DNA from: Serratia quinivorans
GTDB lineage: Bacteria; Pseudomonadota; Gammaproteobacteria; Enterobacterales; Enterobacteriaceae
Length of the DNA stretch: 64,000 bases
Direction: 5' to 3'
Assembly: GCA_900457075.1 (NCBI GenBank)
Contig: UGYN01000002.1
Location: 5,208,001-5,272,000, forward strand
The notes under the pieces were generated by a model. It was not told the origin of the DNA. It saw nothing but the letters and a program-made list of their open reading frames with translations, and ran no database searches. Positions within the stretch are counted from its first letter, which is position 1. The number at the start of each line of letters is the position of its first letter. The position numbers and the translations under genes are program-made. Positions 9,806 to 19,264 of the stretch are shown here, one piece after another.

Positions 9806-11863
9806 TTAGAAGGTGACGTTGACCTTGGCCCAGAGGGTGCGCCCTGGCTCATTTACCGAAGTATTCGATGAATAACCGAAGGTGCTGTTGCCAGCCAGAT
9901 TGAGATGCTCGCTGTAGGTTTTGTTGAAGATGTTATCCAGGCCGGTGCTGAGTTTGACCTGCGGAGTGACCTTGTAGGCCACATTGGCGGAAAGCACGCC
10001 AAAGCCCGGACTGTCGGCAAAGTCTTTACCCACCACGTTACCCTGATTGATCGCCACACGGTGCTGGCTACTGACCAGACGCCAAAGGCCGGTGCTGCTC
10101 CAGTCGCCACGTTCGTAGGTTAAACCTAAGCGTGCTTCCAGCGGCGGTATTTGCGGCAGTGGCTGGTGGTCAGTGGTATTTTTACCCCAGGCATAGGCCA
10201 GGCTGGCATCGGTTTTCCAGTGCTCGGTAAGTTGGTAACCCATGCCCATTTCACCGCCCATAATCGTGGCGTTCACGTTATCGGCCTGACTGATACGAGC
10301 ATGGTGTGGATCGTATTTGAACAGGATAAAGTCATTCACATGACCCAGGTACGCGGACACCCAGCTGTTAAAGCGTTTATCGGTGTATTGAGCGCCGATA
10401 TCTATTTGCGTGGTCTTTTCACTTTTCACGCTATCAAACGGGCTTTTACTGCCGTTCGGCCCCAAAGTCGGGGAGAACAGTTCCCAGTAGTCAGGGAAGC
10501 GTTCGGTATAGCCAATCCCGGCGTAAACCATCAGCGGCATGCCGGCAAGCGTATGCTCAATGCGCGTAAAACCGCTAGGCAGGGTATCGGAACGTTCACG
10601 CTCATTAGCCGATTGATAGTTATCCACCAGGCTGCGATCGAGGCGCGCACCGCTGATCACCTTGCTTTGTTCGGTCGCGGTCCAGGTCAGCTCGCCAAAA
10701 GCACCGTAGTTATGAAATTGCGCATCTTTCTGCCAGCCGTCACCCTGTCTATTGTGGTGAGTGTTGGTTTGCGTATCCATACCGCTTTCCAACTTGAAAT
10801 CTTGCCATAGCCAGGTACCCATGACGCGCCCGCCGACGGTGCGGCGATCCAGTTGCATCGTCATCCCCATATTCATATGACCCATGCCCATATGTCCCAT
10901 CGCCATGCCACCCTGACCGGGGGAGCGAAGGGTGACGTTATCCATAATATGGTTGGCGTAGTTGTAATAAACCTGAGCTTCAAGTTTATCCAGCACCTCA
11001 CCAATGTTGGATTTTTCAAACCGCATGCCCAGACTTTCACGCTTGAACTGTGAACCGTCCATGCTGCGCCCGGCATAACGAGCCTCACCATTACCCCGGC
11101 CCATGGTCACTTCCAACAGAGTATCGCTGTCTGGCGTCCAGCCCAGCGCCAAATCACCATTCCATTTATCCCAGCGTGATGGTACGCGGTCGCCATTGCC
11201 ATCCTTATAGTCGTTGGAGCGCGATTTGTTGCCCATCAGGCGTAAATAGCCTTGTTCGCCCCCCAGACTGGCATCGATATTTTCATCCCAGCGACCGTTA
11301 GAACCGGCCAATACGCTGGCATTGCCCTTGATGCCGGGCTGTTCAAAGCGCGGACGCTCACGTTCGAAACGTACCGTTCCCGCTGAGGAACCTGGCCCCC
11401 AGAGCACCGTCTGCGGGCCTTTGGTGATGGTCAGCAGATCATAACTTTCCGGCGAGATATAGGAAGTAGGGGCGTCCATCCTTGCCGGACAGGCACCCAA
11501 CATTTCGCCGCCGTCGGTCAGAATTTTCAGCCGTGAGCCAAACATGCCGCGAAACACCGGATCGCCATTGGTGCCGCCGTTACGGATTTGCGAGAAGCCT
11601 GGAATGGTTTTCAGATAATCAGAACCATCGCTGGCCGGCACCGGCTGACGCGGTGTTTTAGGGGACGTCACTATGGTCATCGGTGAATAGAGTGGCGCAG
11701 TCACGGTAATGACGTCACCGTCGTTGGTTTTGACGGCAACATCATGCTGATGCTGTTCTGCGGCATGGCCGTTAAAGGCCACCAGAGCAAACAAGGGCAT
11801 CGCCGCAGTAATATGCAGTGACAGAGGGTGTTTTTTATAATTTTTGGTTTTACCGAACATCAT
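9806..11863 (-). CDS. TonB-dependent copper receptor (OprC/NosA type)
   Basis: 685-residue outer-membrane receptor with a signal peptide (cleavage probably after FNGHA), a plug domain (about 60-190, with DPVFRGMFGSRLKILTDGGE and GACPARMD) and a 22-strand barrel ending in a C-terminal Phe. The CPARMD segment and overall pattern match the OprC/NosA copper-receptor family. Around residue 330 an extracellular-loop stretch is rich in Met, Gly and His (GGMAMGHMGMGHMNMGMTM), suited to binding copper. A DUF2946-type Met/His-rich protein is encoded just upstream on the same strand, supporting a copper role. The frame is intact. Confidence 0.88.
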   Translation of the reverse strand: MMFGKTKNYKKHPLSLHITAAMPLFALVAFNGHAAEQHQHDVAVKTNDGDVITVTAPLYSPMTIVTSPKTPRQPVPASDGSDYLKTIPGFSQIRNGGTNGDPVFRGMFGSRLKILTDGGEMLGACPARMDAPTSYISPESYDLLTITKGPQTVLWGPGSSAGTVRFERERPRFEQPGIKGNASVLAGSNGRWDENIDASLGGEQGYLRLMGNKSRSNDYKDGNGDRVPSRWDKWNGDLALGWTPDSDTLLEVTMGRGNGEARYAGRSMDGSQFKRESLGMRFEKSNIGEVLDKLEAQVYYNYANHIMDNVTLRSPGQGGMAMGHMGMGHMNMGMTMQLDRRTVGGRVMGTWLWQDFKLESGMDTQTNTHHNRQGDGWQKDAQFHNYGAFGELTWTATEQSKVISGARLDRSLVDNYQSANERERSDTLPSGFTRIEHTLAGMPLMVYAGIGYTERFPDYWELFSPTLGPNGSKSPFDSVKSEKTTQIDIGAQYTDKRFNSWVSAYLGHVNDFILFKYDPHHARISQADNVNATIMGGEMGMGYQLTEHWKTDASLAYAWGKNTTDHQPLPQIPPLEARLGLTYERGDWSSTGLWRLVSSQHRVAINQGNVVGKDFADSPGFGVLSANVAYKVTPQVKLSTGLDNIFNKTYSEHLNLAGNSTFGYSSNTSVNEPGRTLWAKVNVTF

Positions 11864-11931
11864 CGTTCCTTAATGCAAATTTTGACGCTAAACGTATTTT
11901 CACATCACGACCGGTTATTATTTAGACGCAG

Positions 11932-11947
11932 TGATGCCCGGGCATCA
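11932..11947. promoter_or_regulatory. 16-bp perfect palindrome upstream of the copper receptor
   Basis: TGATGCCCGGGCATCA is a perfect palindrome, 69 bases before the receptor start codon and in the gap after the DUF2946 gene. It could be an operator or part of a transcript hairpin. I do not recognise it as a known regulator box. Confidence 0.35.
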
Positions 11948-12105
11948 TGCCGCCGTAAATAGAGGGTCGTCCTCGCCATGACGGATTAATAACGCCACTC
12001 GAGTTGCGATAAATAATGATCTGCAGCAGTAAATCTGACAGGCGTGCGTCAACCTCCTGATTGAATTATCTCAACAGGAATAATTTGGCTGCAGTCTATT
12101 AACTT

Positions 12106-12573
12106 TTAAATCAGAGGAAGTGATGCTGGTGGTGCGCGAGGTTGTGACTCGGAGTAGGTCAGATGGACGAATAACGGGAAGATATAATGCGCTGGTGGAG
12201 CACGGGACAGCAACGAACCAGACCAGAACAACGGCGAATAGGCCAGGTCCAACAGCGGCACATGGATCAGCAGCACACAGTAACCGCAGGCGCTGTCATC
12301 CATCATCATCGCCATATTGTGGCTGCCGGTCTGCATGCCCATTGGCATACCAGGCATGCTGGCCTTACCGCTCGGTGCTGACGGTGGCGGATGATGCATA
12401 TGCGTCGACATATCCATACCGCAGTCTGCCATACTGGCGGTTTCAGACTGCCCGACGCGCGCATGCTCCAGCGATCGGGAGATCACCGGGGCAATGAACA
12501 ACATCAGTATCGCAAAAATCCCCAGACAGGCGGGGAAACGGCTTCGCGATGTGGCAGTCCTAATTAACGACAC
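12106..12573 (-). CDS. DUF2946-type Met/His-rich copper-associated protein
   Basis: 155 residues with an N-terminal hydrophobic segment (about 13-33), then a low-complexity Met/His region (MSTHMHHPPP, MPGMPMGMQTGSHNMAMMMD), then CGYCVLLIHVPLL as a second hydrophobic segment with a CxxC motif. This matches the DUF2946 family, usually found beside copper receptors and CopCD-like genes and thought to work in the periplasm or membrane in copper handling. No biochemical function is established. It lies upstream of the copper receptor in the same direction, 242 bases away, so co-regulation is likely and co-transcription possible. Confidence 0.7.
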   Translation of the reverse strand: MSLIRTATSRSRFPACLGIFAILMLFIAPVISRSLEHARVGQSETASMADCGMDMSTHMHHPPPSAPSGKASMPGMPMGMQTGSHNMAMMMDDSACGYCVLLIHVPLLDLAYSPLFWSGSLLSRAPPAHYIFPLFVHLTYSESQPRAPPASLPLI

Positions 12574-12868
12574 ATATATCCTAAAAATAGTGCGAAATTA
12601 ACGGACGGAATTGTACTGTTTTATCTGGCAAATGTTAAAACATTTTATCCGGGGTTAGCCTATTGATAAAGTGAATTGCCGTTTGTCTCACATTCTCAAC
12701 CAATTTAACCATTGAGATATATCTTGGTTCTGACGGAAAATAATACCGGCAGTAAAGAAGTGGTTATATCTCGAACATCGCATTCCTGTCGAAAATATCA
12801 TCCCCGACAACAAAGACGATTAAGTGATATTACCTGCCCACATCCGCATTTCTGTTAGAGACTGATGC

Positions 12869-13804
12869 TTACACAGGGAGTTCCCCCAGGTTTTTTAACC
12901 AAGCAATGAAGGCGTCAATCTTCGGCCACTGGCGGTCAGAAAGTGTCGATACATAGTAGTGCTGGTCACATTTCAGCTCCATTTTCGGGAATGGCGCCAC
13001 CAGTTCACCGGAGTTAAGCCGTTTGTGGATCAACCGTTTGCGGCCCATAGCCACGCCAACATGATTGATGGCTGCCGTAACGGCCAGATCGGAACGATCA
13101 AAACCTATACCCGGAGAGGTATCCAGATTGATACCGAAATGCTGAGCCCAACTGTGCCACTCATCGGTACCGGAATCATAGCTCCAGGCTTGTCGATCGT
13201 GGAGCAGGGTGCAGTGGGAGAGGTTGCCGGGAAAGTTGGCCAGCTCAAATTGACTGGCGTACTCCGGGCTGCATACCGGGATGATCGCTTCATCCATCAG
13301 GTATTGATAGTGAAGCTGCGATGACGGGTGGCGTCAAAGTAAACTGCCAGATCAATGCCGGCGCGTTGGAAGTTCACATATTCGTTGCCGGTCAGAATGG
13401 TCAGATTAATGGCGGGGTATCGGCGTGAGAAATCCGCCAACGCCGGCACGATCCAGCACTGAGCAATGGAGGGGCGGGAGTAAATTGTTAATGAACCTGA
13501 TAGCGCCTGATTCTTGATATCCAGAATCTCCTGGTTCAGGGTGCCAAGTGAAGATTTTTAGCGCCCAAAAAACCCGTTTGCCTTCGGTTGTGAGTTCCAC
13601 CTTACGGTGAGAGCGGACAAACAGCTGGATACCCAGATTGGCTTCAAGCTGGTTAATATTATGGCTGACGGCGCTGGGGCTGACAGAAAGCTCATCGGCC
13701 GCCATGGCGAAAGACTCATGCCGCGCAGCCACTTCAAAGGTAAATAACCGCGATAACTGCCAACCATTCAGTGAGCGATGTGGCCCCGTTAGATTTACCG
13801 TCAT
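12869..13804 (-). CDS. dsdC: DsdC, LysR-type activator of D-serine genes (two frameshifts in the read sequence)
   Basis: The N-terminus (LNGWQLSRLFTFEVAARHES, then LSVSPSAVSHNINQLEANLG) and the C-terminal part (TLLHDRQAWSYDSGTDEWH, GIGFDRSDLAVTAAINHVG) follow E. coli DsdC very closely. DsdC binds D-serine and activates dsdXA. The frame breaks twice: one extra base in the 5-T run at 13555-13559, and one missing base near 13316-13322. Repairing both gives 311 residues, the E. coli length. The gene is divergent from dsdX, as in E. coli, but no dsdA follows. Confidence 0.88.
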
Positions 13805-14010
13805 AATCCCCCCAGAAAATTTAAAAATATCTGCGATTTAAACACCAGCTTGGTGAGTAAAGTTGACCCATGTCGCTAAACTGCACCATTTTTTGGCGTA
13901 AGTCACTCGTTTGATTCTGTTTCACTCATGTGAGAGCGGATTTTTATCGTTTGTCACCGATCGTCGTTTTCCTGTCCAATGACAGTCAGTTTATGACGGG
14001 GGTATGGGCT

Positions 14011-15348
14011 ATGGATTCGCAAGTTTGGGTTGCCGGCACGCTGATCGCCAGTATCGCGATCATCATTTTGACCATCGTGAAGTTTAAGTTTCACCCTTTT
14101 TTGGCGCTACTGTTAGCAAGCTTTTTTGTCGGCAGCATGATGGGGATGGGCCCGATTGATATGGTCAATGCCATCGAAAACGGCATCGGCAGTACGCTAG
14201 GTTTTTTGGCAGCGATCATTGGGCTGGGGACCATTCTGGGGAAAATGATGGAGGTCTCCGGCGCGGCAGAGCGCATTGGTATTGCGTTGCAACGCTGCCG
14301 CTGGTTGTCTGTCGACGTGATTATGGTGCTGGTCGGCTTGGTTTGCGGTATCACGCTGTTTGTTGAAGTGGGCGTAGTTCTGTTGATCCCATTGGCTTTC
14401 TCCATCGCCAGAAAAACCGGGACTTCATTACTCAAGCTGGCTATTCCTTTGTGTACCGCATTGATGGCTGTGCATTGTGTAGTTCCCCCTCATCCCGCAG
14501 CGTTATTTGTTACCAACAAGCTGGGAGCCGATGTGGGCACGGTGATTGTTTATGGCCTGTTCGTCGGGCTGACGGCGTCACTGGTCGGTGGTCCACTGTT
14601 CCTGAAATTGCTGGGTAAACGCTTACCGTTTAAAGCGGTGCCGCCTGAGTTCTCCAACCTGGCCGTGCGAGAGGAACATTCACTGCCATCACTGGGAGCA
14701 ACGCTGTTTACGGTTTTACTGCCCATAGTGCTGATGCTGGTCAAAACGGTCGCTGAGCTGAATCTGAATAAAGAAGGGCGCTTATTTGCCGCTATGGAGT
14801 TTATCGGTAACCCGATCATTGCCATGTTTATTGCTGTATTTGTGGCTTATTACGTTCTGGGGATACGTCGTCACATGGGGATGAGCGCGCTGTTGAGCCA
14901 TACTGAGTCCGGTTTTTCCTCCATTGCCAATATCTTGTTGATCATCGGGGCCGGCGGAGCGTTTAACAGTATTTTGAAGACCAGTGGCCTGGCCGATACC
15001 CTGGCGCTGATGCTGTCAAACCTGCATATGCATCCTATCTTGTTAGCCTGGCTGGTCGCGCTTATTCTGCATGCTGCCGTGGGTTCCGCCACCGTAGCCA
15101 TGATGGGCGCTACGGCGATAGTTGCGCCGATGTTGTCGCTTTATCCCAATGTCAGCCCGGAGATCGTGACCATTGCCATCGGTTCTGGTGCTATTGGTTG
15201 CACCATAGTGACGGATTCACTGTTCTGGTTGGTGAAGCAATATTGTGGAGCGACGCTGAATGAAACCTTCAAGTATTACACTACGGCCACCTTTATCGCT
15301 TCGGTATTGGCGCTGGGCATGACCTTCCTGCTTTCATACATTATTTGA
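14011..15348 (+). CDS. dsdX: DsdX, D-serine:H+ symporter of the GntP family
   Basis: Inner-membrane permease of the gluconate (GntP) family. From MDSQVWVAGTL to the end it is 445 residues, exactly the E. coli DsdX length, with near-identical stretches such as FHPFLALLLASFFVGSMMGM, GLGTILGKMMEVSGAAERIG and SATVAMMGATAIVAPML. I choose the ATG at 14011 over the longer frame from 13930 because homology begins there. DsdX imports D-serine. It is divergent from dsdC. In E. coli dsdA follows directly; here the next gene is a convergent FAD oxidoreductase, so how imported D-serine is broken down is open. Confidence 0.92.
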   Translation: MDSQVWVAGTLIASIAIIILTIVKFKFHPFLALLLASFFVGSMMGMGPIDMVNAIENGIGSTLGFLAAIIGLGTILGKMMEVSGAAERIGIALQRCRWLSVDVIMVLVGLVCGITLFVEVGVVLLIPLAFSIARKTGTSLLKLAIPLCTALMAVHCVVPPHPAALFVTNKLGADVGTVIVYGLFVGLTASLVGGPLFLKLLGKRLPFKAVPPEFSNLAVREEHSLPSLGATLFTVLLPIVLMLVKTVAELNLNKEGRLFAAMEFIGNPIIAMFIAVFVAYYVLGIRRHMGMSALLSHTESGFSSIANILLIIGAGGAFNSILKTSGLADTLALMLSNLHMHPILLAWLVALILHAAVGSATVAMMGATAIVAPMLSLYPNVSPEIVTIAIGSGAIGCTIVTDSLFWLVKQYCGATLNETFKYYTTATFIASVLALGMTFLLSYII

Positions 15349-15358
15349 GTATCTTCAT

Positions 15359-15400
15359 CGGTAATCGTCGCCAGGTGAAGTCCTGCGACGATTGCCGTTA
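15359..15400. terminator. Stem-loop between convergent dsdX and FAD oxidoreductase genes
   Basis: CGGTAATCGTCGC (15359-15371) pairs with GCGACGATTGCCG (15385-15397) with one G-T type mismatch, followed by TTATTAAGGTTGTTTT. It probably terminates dsdX and may serve both convergent genes. Confidence 0.6.
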
Positions 15401-16455
15401 TTAAGGTTGTTTTGGGGCAGAAATGATGCGGGCAGGACGATAAATTGCAGGTATTTCCGGGTTATTACCGCTGATCAGTTCTTCACTGACTATTCTGCCC
15501 AGGGTAGCCGCACAGGTAACCGCCGGATGCATGACGGCAACATAAACTCCAGGCCTCTCGCCGACAAATCCGATGACCGGACATCCATCTTCCGGCACTG
15601 GGCGCTGTCCCACCGATTGGCTCAGTAAGTGCAGCGAAGCTGCGCCGTTCAATCCTGATTTCATCGCTGCCAGGGTCTCAGCGGCGACATTATCGGTATT
15701 GCCCGATAGCGGAAAGTCTTCCGCAGCCAAAATATCACCGTTACGGGCATGCCGGGCTTCTACATCATGACCAGAAATCAGGGTGTTAATTAAATGCTTT
15801 TCGGTGCCGAACCGTAACAGAATTGCCGGTGACGCCAGGATCGGCAACGGGATCCCAATGGTAGCAAGTAGGGGAGTTATACCTGTTCCGCAGGCCAGGA
15901 TAACCGCATCCGAATTAATACGCCCTCCGGGGTTTGGATGCCGGTAACATGGTTGCCATTTTGGAGAAAACCGATGACCGGCGTTTGAATTTTCAGCGTA
16001 GCGCCCAAGCTACAAGCCTTTTCCAGCAGGGCGTGCGTGGCATCGATGGGGTCGACAGCACCATCATAAACCGCATAATATGCACGCCGTGGCGGGTTGT
16101 TAAACGCGGGTTCAAGCCTGGATATCTCGGGTTGTTGAAGCAGGTTTTCATTGGGCTGACTTTCCAGCGATTCATCGTCATAACTTAGTGCGCCAGTCCA
16201 ATTCACCCAAAGCTCCGGGATTTCTTTTTCCAGTCGCTGCCAATCGGCCACCGAGGCGCGGCGAAGATAAGCATCAGGTGCATCATCACTTACTGTCGTG
16301 TGGATCCAGCCAAAAGAGCTGCCGGTAGCGCCAGAAGAAGGTTGGTCTTTATCAATGACCGTCACTTTTATCCCGCGGCTTGCCAAATGATAGGCTATTG
16401 ATGCCCCCATAATTCCCGCGCCGATAACAATCATATGTTTCTCTGTGGTACACAT
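15401..16455 (-). CDS. FAD-dependent D-amino-acid oxidase/dehydrogenase family protein (frameshift in the read sequence)
   Basis: The Rossmann FAD motif HMIVIGAGIMGASIAYHLAS at the N-terminus, then VIDKDQPSSGATGSSFGWIH, place it in the DAO family (DadA, glycine oxidase, sarcosine oxidase). The C-terminal part has QSVGQRPVPEDGCPVIGFV and VAVMHPAVTCAATLGRIV, also typical. The reaction is oxidative deamination of an amine or amino acid. One base is missing at about 15913-15919; restoring it joins the GVL region to SDAVILACGTGITP and gives 351 residues. Position next to dsdX/dsdC suggests a D-amino-acid substrate, but this is inference; the substrate loop is not diagnostic. Confidence 0.75.
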
Positions 16456-16604
16456 CCTGAGTTCCCTGTATACAAACTGGGCTGACTATCCCATAGAATA
16501 GCCAAATCTTGCAGAGGTATTTTGGACTTGATAGCAAAGGGAGCTTTTCCCATGAAATGGCCAGGGCTTCAGATCTCAGTTTGTCATATAGGGAAGGAAA
16601 TAAA

Positions 16605-17045
16605 GTGCGAACGCGACCAGCATCCAGGCTGTTGATTACTGAACCTTCAGGACAGGTTTTGTTGTTTAAATTCACGCACAGCTCTGGCGCGTTGGCGGGA
16701 CAATCATATTGGGCAACACCAGGCGGCGGTGTTGAACAAGGTGAGTCCTATAAACAAGCGGCTGTTAGAGAGCTACAGGAAGAAACGGGCATTGTGTGCA
16801 ATGAAGTTGGCCAGTGTGTGGCGCAAAGAAACTTTGAGATGATGTTGACGAATGGCGAGATGGTTGAAGCGCAGGAAAAGTTTTACGTTGTGCGAGTGAG
16901 ACATCGCGAGATCAACACTGACCGTTGGAGCGGTGAGGAAAAGCGTGTCATCAGCGAGCATCACTGGTGGAGTATCGAAGAGTTAAGAACAACGGATGAG
17001 ATTGTCTATCCACAAAACATAGCTGAGATACTCGAGTCGATTTAG
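16605..17045 (+). CDS. NUDIX hydrolase
   Basis: A complete NUDIX box is present: GGGVEQGESYKQAAVRELQEETGI fits GX5EX7REUXEEXGU. NUDIX proteins hydrolyse nucleoside diphosphates linked to another group. I prefer the GTG at 16605, giving VRTRPASRLLITEPSGQVLL and 146 residues, because GGAAGG lies 7-12 bases upstream and family homology starts there. The longer frame from an ATG at 16509 has no resemblance in its first 32 residues. Start choice is moderately sure. The gene is divergent from the FAD oxidoreductase; the substrate is unknown. Confidence 0.75.
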   Translation: MRTRPASRLLITEPSGQVLLFKFTHSSGALAGQSYWATPGGGVEQGESYKQAAVRELQEETGIVCNEVGQCVAQRNFEMMLTNGEMVEAQEKFYVVRVRHREINTDRWSGEEKRVISEHHWWSIEELRTTDEIVYPQNIAEILESI

Positions 17046-17293
17046 CCGTGGAAATTCATCCGGTGGGCTGGCGGCCAACCAACTTAGAGATATCTTGATA
17101 AGGCCATGATAAAAGCCAGAAGCTCAGATTCTACGTACAGCTACCATGGTGCGCATAATGTATATTATGTTAAATTGCATTTATGACCACGCACCGGGCT
17201 GTCTATCCTGTCCATAACTCACCTCGCCTTTCTCTTTGCCGGTTCTTGTCTGTTCATTGGTGATTGTGGGTTTGTGGCCCAACATCACCTGTG

Positions 17294-17683
17294 TCAACAA
17301 TTAGTCGGCGTGCCCTGATGAAAACGCATCTGCCATCGATCGCCATTGTCATTTGCAGATAATAACCAGATCGACGATCGCAATGTACATCGAGTAACGT
17401 CACCATCGTCACCCTGTTGAAAACTACGGTACGTCAGCAACACCGCACCTTCGGTAATGATGGCCAGCTTAAACCCTTCGGAAAAAATCGGTGTCTGACC
17501 ACTTTCGATTTGAAGTGCCGCCAGGGTTTGCTGTTTGTCATAGTAATGCCCTGAACGCCCAATCTCTTCAAAGTCGTCATGCAGCAACTCGCTGACCACA
17601 GCGACGTTGTTTCTCGTTACCGGCAAATGCAGCTTAACTTCCAGGGATTGGATTAATGCCAATAGCTGTGTCGAATCGGTCAA
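17294..17683 (-). CDS. NTF2-like/DUF4440 protein
   Basis: Small cytoplasmic protein with a nuclear-transport-factor-2-like fold: an N-terminal helix LLALIQSLEVKLH, then NNVAVVSELLHDDFEEIGRS, and a closing strand pair ending RWQMRFHQGTPT. Such proteins are often annotated DUF4440 with no defined reaction. A TTG start at 17683 (129 residues) is chosen because AGGAGG sits 6 bases upstream on the minus strand; the ATG at 17758 would run through that ribosome-binding site. It follows the HbpS-like gene by about 245 bases in the same direction. Confidence 0.6.
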   Translation of the reverse strand: MTDSTQLLALIQSLEVKLHLPVTRNNVAVVSELLHDDFEEIGRSGHYYDKQQTLAALQIESGQTPIFSEGFKLAIITEGAVLLTYRSFQQGDDGDVTRCTLRSSIWLLSANDNGDRWQMRFHQGTPTNC

Positions 17684-17928
17684 AACGCCCTCCTTTTTTG
17701 ATCGCGCTACGTGAAATCTGAAAAAAATTGGCAGCATTGCCCCTGCAGAATCCTTCAAAACGCACCATGAAATTTGGCGTTAACGCTTCTGATTTATCGC
17801 CCGGTAGCGATTTATTGCTCAGCGTAATGAACGGCCAACCAAATCGTCGGCCCGTTGGGATCGGTCCATTCAACTCTATAGCGGCATTGTGCTGGAATGA
17901 AGAATGGATCCTTACAGCCTGGAAGTAT

Positions 17929-18453
17929 TTATTCAGCGAAGCTATCAACGCCGGCCTGAGCAAACTTGGCGTCCAATTCAGGAGTAGCGCCACTGATGCC
18001 TATGCCCCCAATATGTTTTCCCGCCTTGTTGAATATAGGCAAACCACCTTCTAATAATAACATTCCAGGAATGGATGAGTAGGGATTTCCAGGTAGTTTA
18101 GCGCTTCGCTCAGCAAGCACCTTAGAAGAAACTGGGAATTTAGCAGAGGTTAAAGCTTTCAGTTGTGAGACTTCAATACTGCCAACGCTGGTCTCATCCA
18201 TTCTATTGAAATATTTGAGATTTCCATTAGTATCCACAATACTTACAACTATCGAAAAATTTTCCTTTCGTGCTGCATCTTCAGCAGCCAAGGCCATCTT
18301 TTTCGCTGTTTGCGAAGTAATGGATAATTGATTCAATGGGCTATCTTTCATTGTTTCCTTACGTTCAACGTTACTTTGAGCCATTGCTAGTCCACAGTTC
18401 AATGAGATAATGCTGGCTACAAAAAAGGTAAAAAGTTTAAATGGAATTTTCAT
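17929..18453 (-). CDS. Exported GlcG/HbpS-family protein
   Basis: 174 residues. A signal peptide (MKIPFKLFTFFVASIISLNC to about AMAQS) precedes a GlcG/HbpS domain with the family phrases SIVVSIVDTNGNLKYFNRMD, PGMLLLEGGLPIF and HIGGIGISGATPELD. HbpS-type proteins bind haem or corrinoid-like ligands and are linked with oxidative stress or cofactor delivery; glycolate operons carry the GlcG form. The base composition is more AT-rich than the neighbours, a hint of separate origin. It is a member of a loose group with a cupin and a DyP haem peroxidase, but the gaps are too long to call an operon. Confidence 0.7.
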   Translation of the reverse strand: MKIPFKLFTFFVASIISLNCGLAMAQSNVERKETMKDSPLNQLSITSQTAKKMALAAEDAARKENFSIVVSIVDTNGNLKYFNRMDETSVGSIEVSQLKALTSAKFPVSSKVLAERSAKLPGNPYSSIPGMLLLEGGLPIFNKAGKHIGGIGISGATPELDAKFAQAGVDSFAE

Positions 18454-18825
18454 AATGACCCGTTGGTAAAAGTTTGAAATTTATAGTTATTTTACACACC
18501 ATTCACCTGGAGGGGTGGTTATAGTGTTAACAGTTAAATTAATGTTTGTTTTTCTGGAATTGGTAATATATTGAGTGCAATATAATTCTTCATGAGAAAA
18601 ATAGCTTTCAACAAATTATTTTCAAGCGCGGATATTTAAACAAATTTACATTAAAGGTGCGTAAGCCTTATTTAATGTATTGTAAATATATTTTTTTAAT
18701 AAATTGGATATAAATAACAGATCCCCTGCCAGTCATTTCCTCAGATGTTCGTCGGGAAAAACCAGGGGGTTGTTCCGGGGAGCACATCTCAGACGCCCGC
18801 CGGAACAATATGCCGTGAACCTTCT
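18454..18825. other. AT-rich intergenic region upstream of the HbpS-like gene
   Basis: 372 bases with no credible gene. It is very AT-rich from 18520 to 18720 and should contain the promoter of the minus-strand HbpS-like gene. A 9-base inverted repeat, TTGTTCCGG (18770-18778) and CCGGAACAA (18800-18808), lies just after the stop codon of the minus-strand cupin gene, so it could be part of that gene's terminator, though no clear T-tract follows. Confidence 0.45.
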
Positions 18826-19143
18826 CTAGCGGGCCAGTTCCACTCCGTCCAGTTCAGAGATGGCCAGGCAGAATACTTCAGTGATGGCATCCACCGTGTA
18901 GGCGGTTTTAGCCGGGATCATCAACATCTCATGAGCCTGTAGAGTCTGATCGCCAATTTTCAGCTCACCGGACAGGACCATCAGTTTGACCCAGCCCGGA
19001 TGCATTCTGGCTGACTGATGACTGCCAGCATCAAGTTTCAACAGCGCCGTGTGCCCCTGCGCCTCACGTTTCAAGATATGGTAATACACTCCATCGTAAG
19101 GCATTTTCTCGTAGTGCAGTGTCGCCAGTGTTCTTTTATGCAT
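18826..19143 (-). CDS. Small cupin-domain protein
   Basis: 105 residues forming one cupin barrel: LLKLDAGSHQSARMHPGWVK covers motif 1 (with His residues spaced for a metal), and LQAHEMLMIPAKTAYTV covers motif 2. The single-domain form resembles ChrR-like and DUF861-like cupins that act as isomerases, sensors or storage proteins. A specific role cannot be assigned. It lies between the DyP peroxidase and HbpS-like genes, all on the minus strand. Confidence 0.65.
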   Translation of the reverse strand: MHKRTLATLHYEKMPYDGVYYHILKREAQGHTALLKLDAGSHQSARMHPGWVKLMVLSGELKIGDQTLQAHEMLMIPAKTAYTVDAITEVFCLAISELDGVELAR

Positions 19144-19264
19144 GATAGCTTCCTAGTAATCGGTGATTAGTTGGATCAAGTATCACAATTCCCTAACGGC
19201 CTATGGGCCTGTTAATAAATATATAGGACGTATGCCTCATACGCAAAAACTCACTTTTGCGAAC

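Noticed and set aside
13930..14010. 27 extra codons at the start of dsdX
   Set aside because: The E. coli DsdX length and homology begin at the ATG at 14011; the extension has no similarity.
17154..17169. CATAAT-GTAT-ATTATG inverted repeat after the NUDIX gene
   Set aside because: Short and AT-rich; likely by chance in an AT-rich gap, and no gene depends on it.
17634..17993. 119-residue minus-strand reading frame overlapping the NTF2-like gene
   Set aside because: It overlaps two better-supported genes on the same strand, has no family resemblance, and its stop lies within the NTF2-like coding region.
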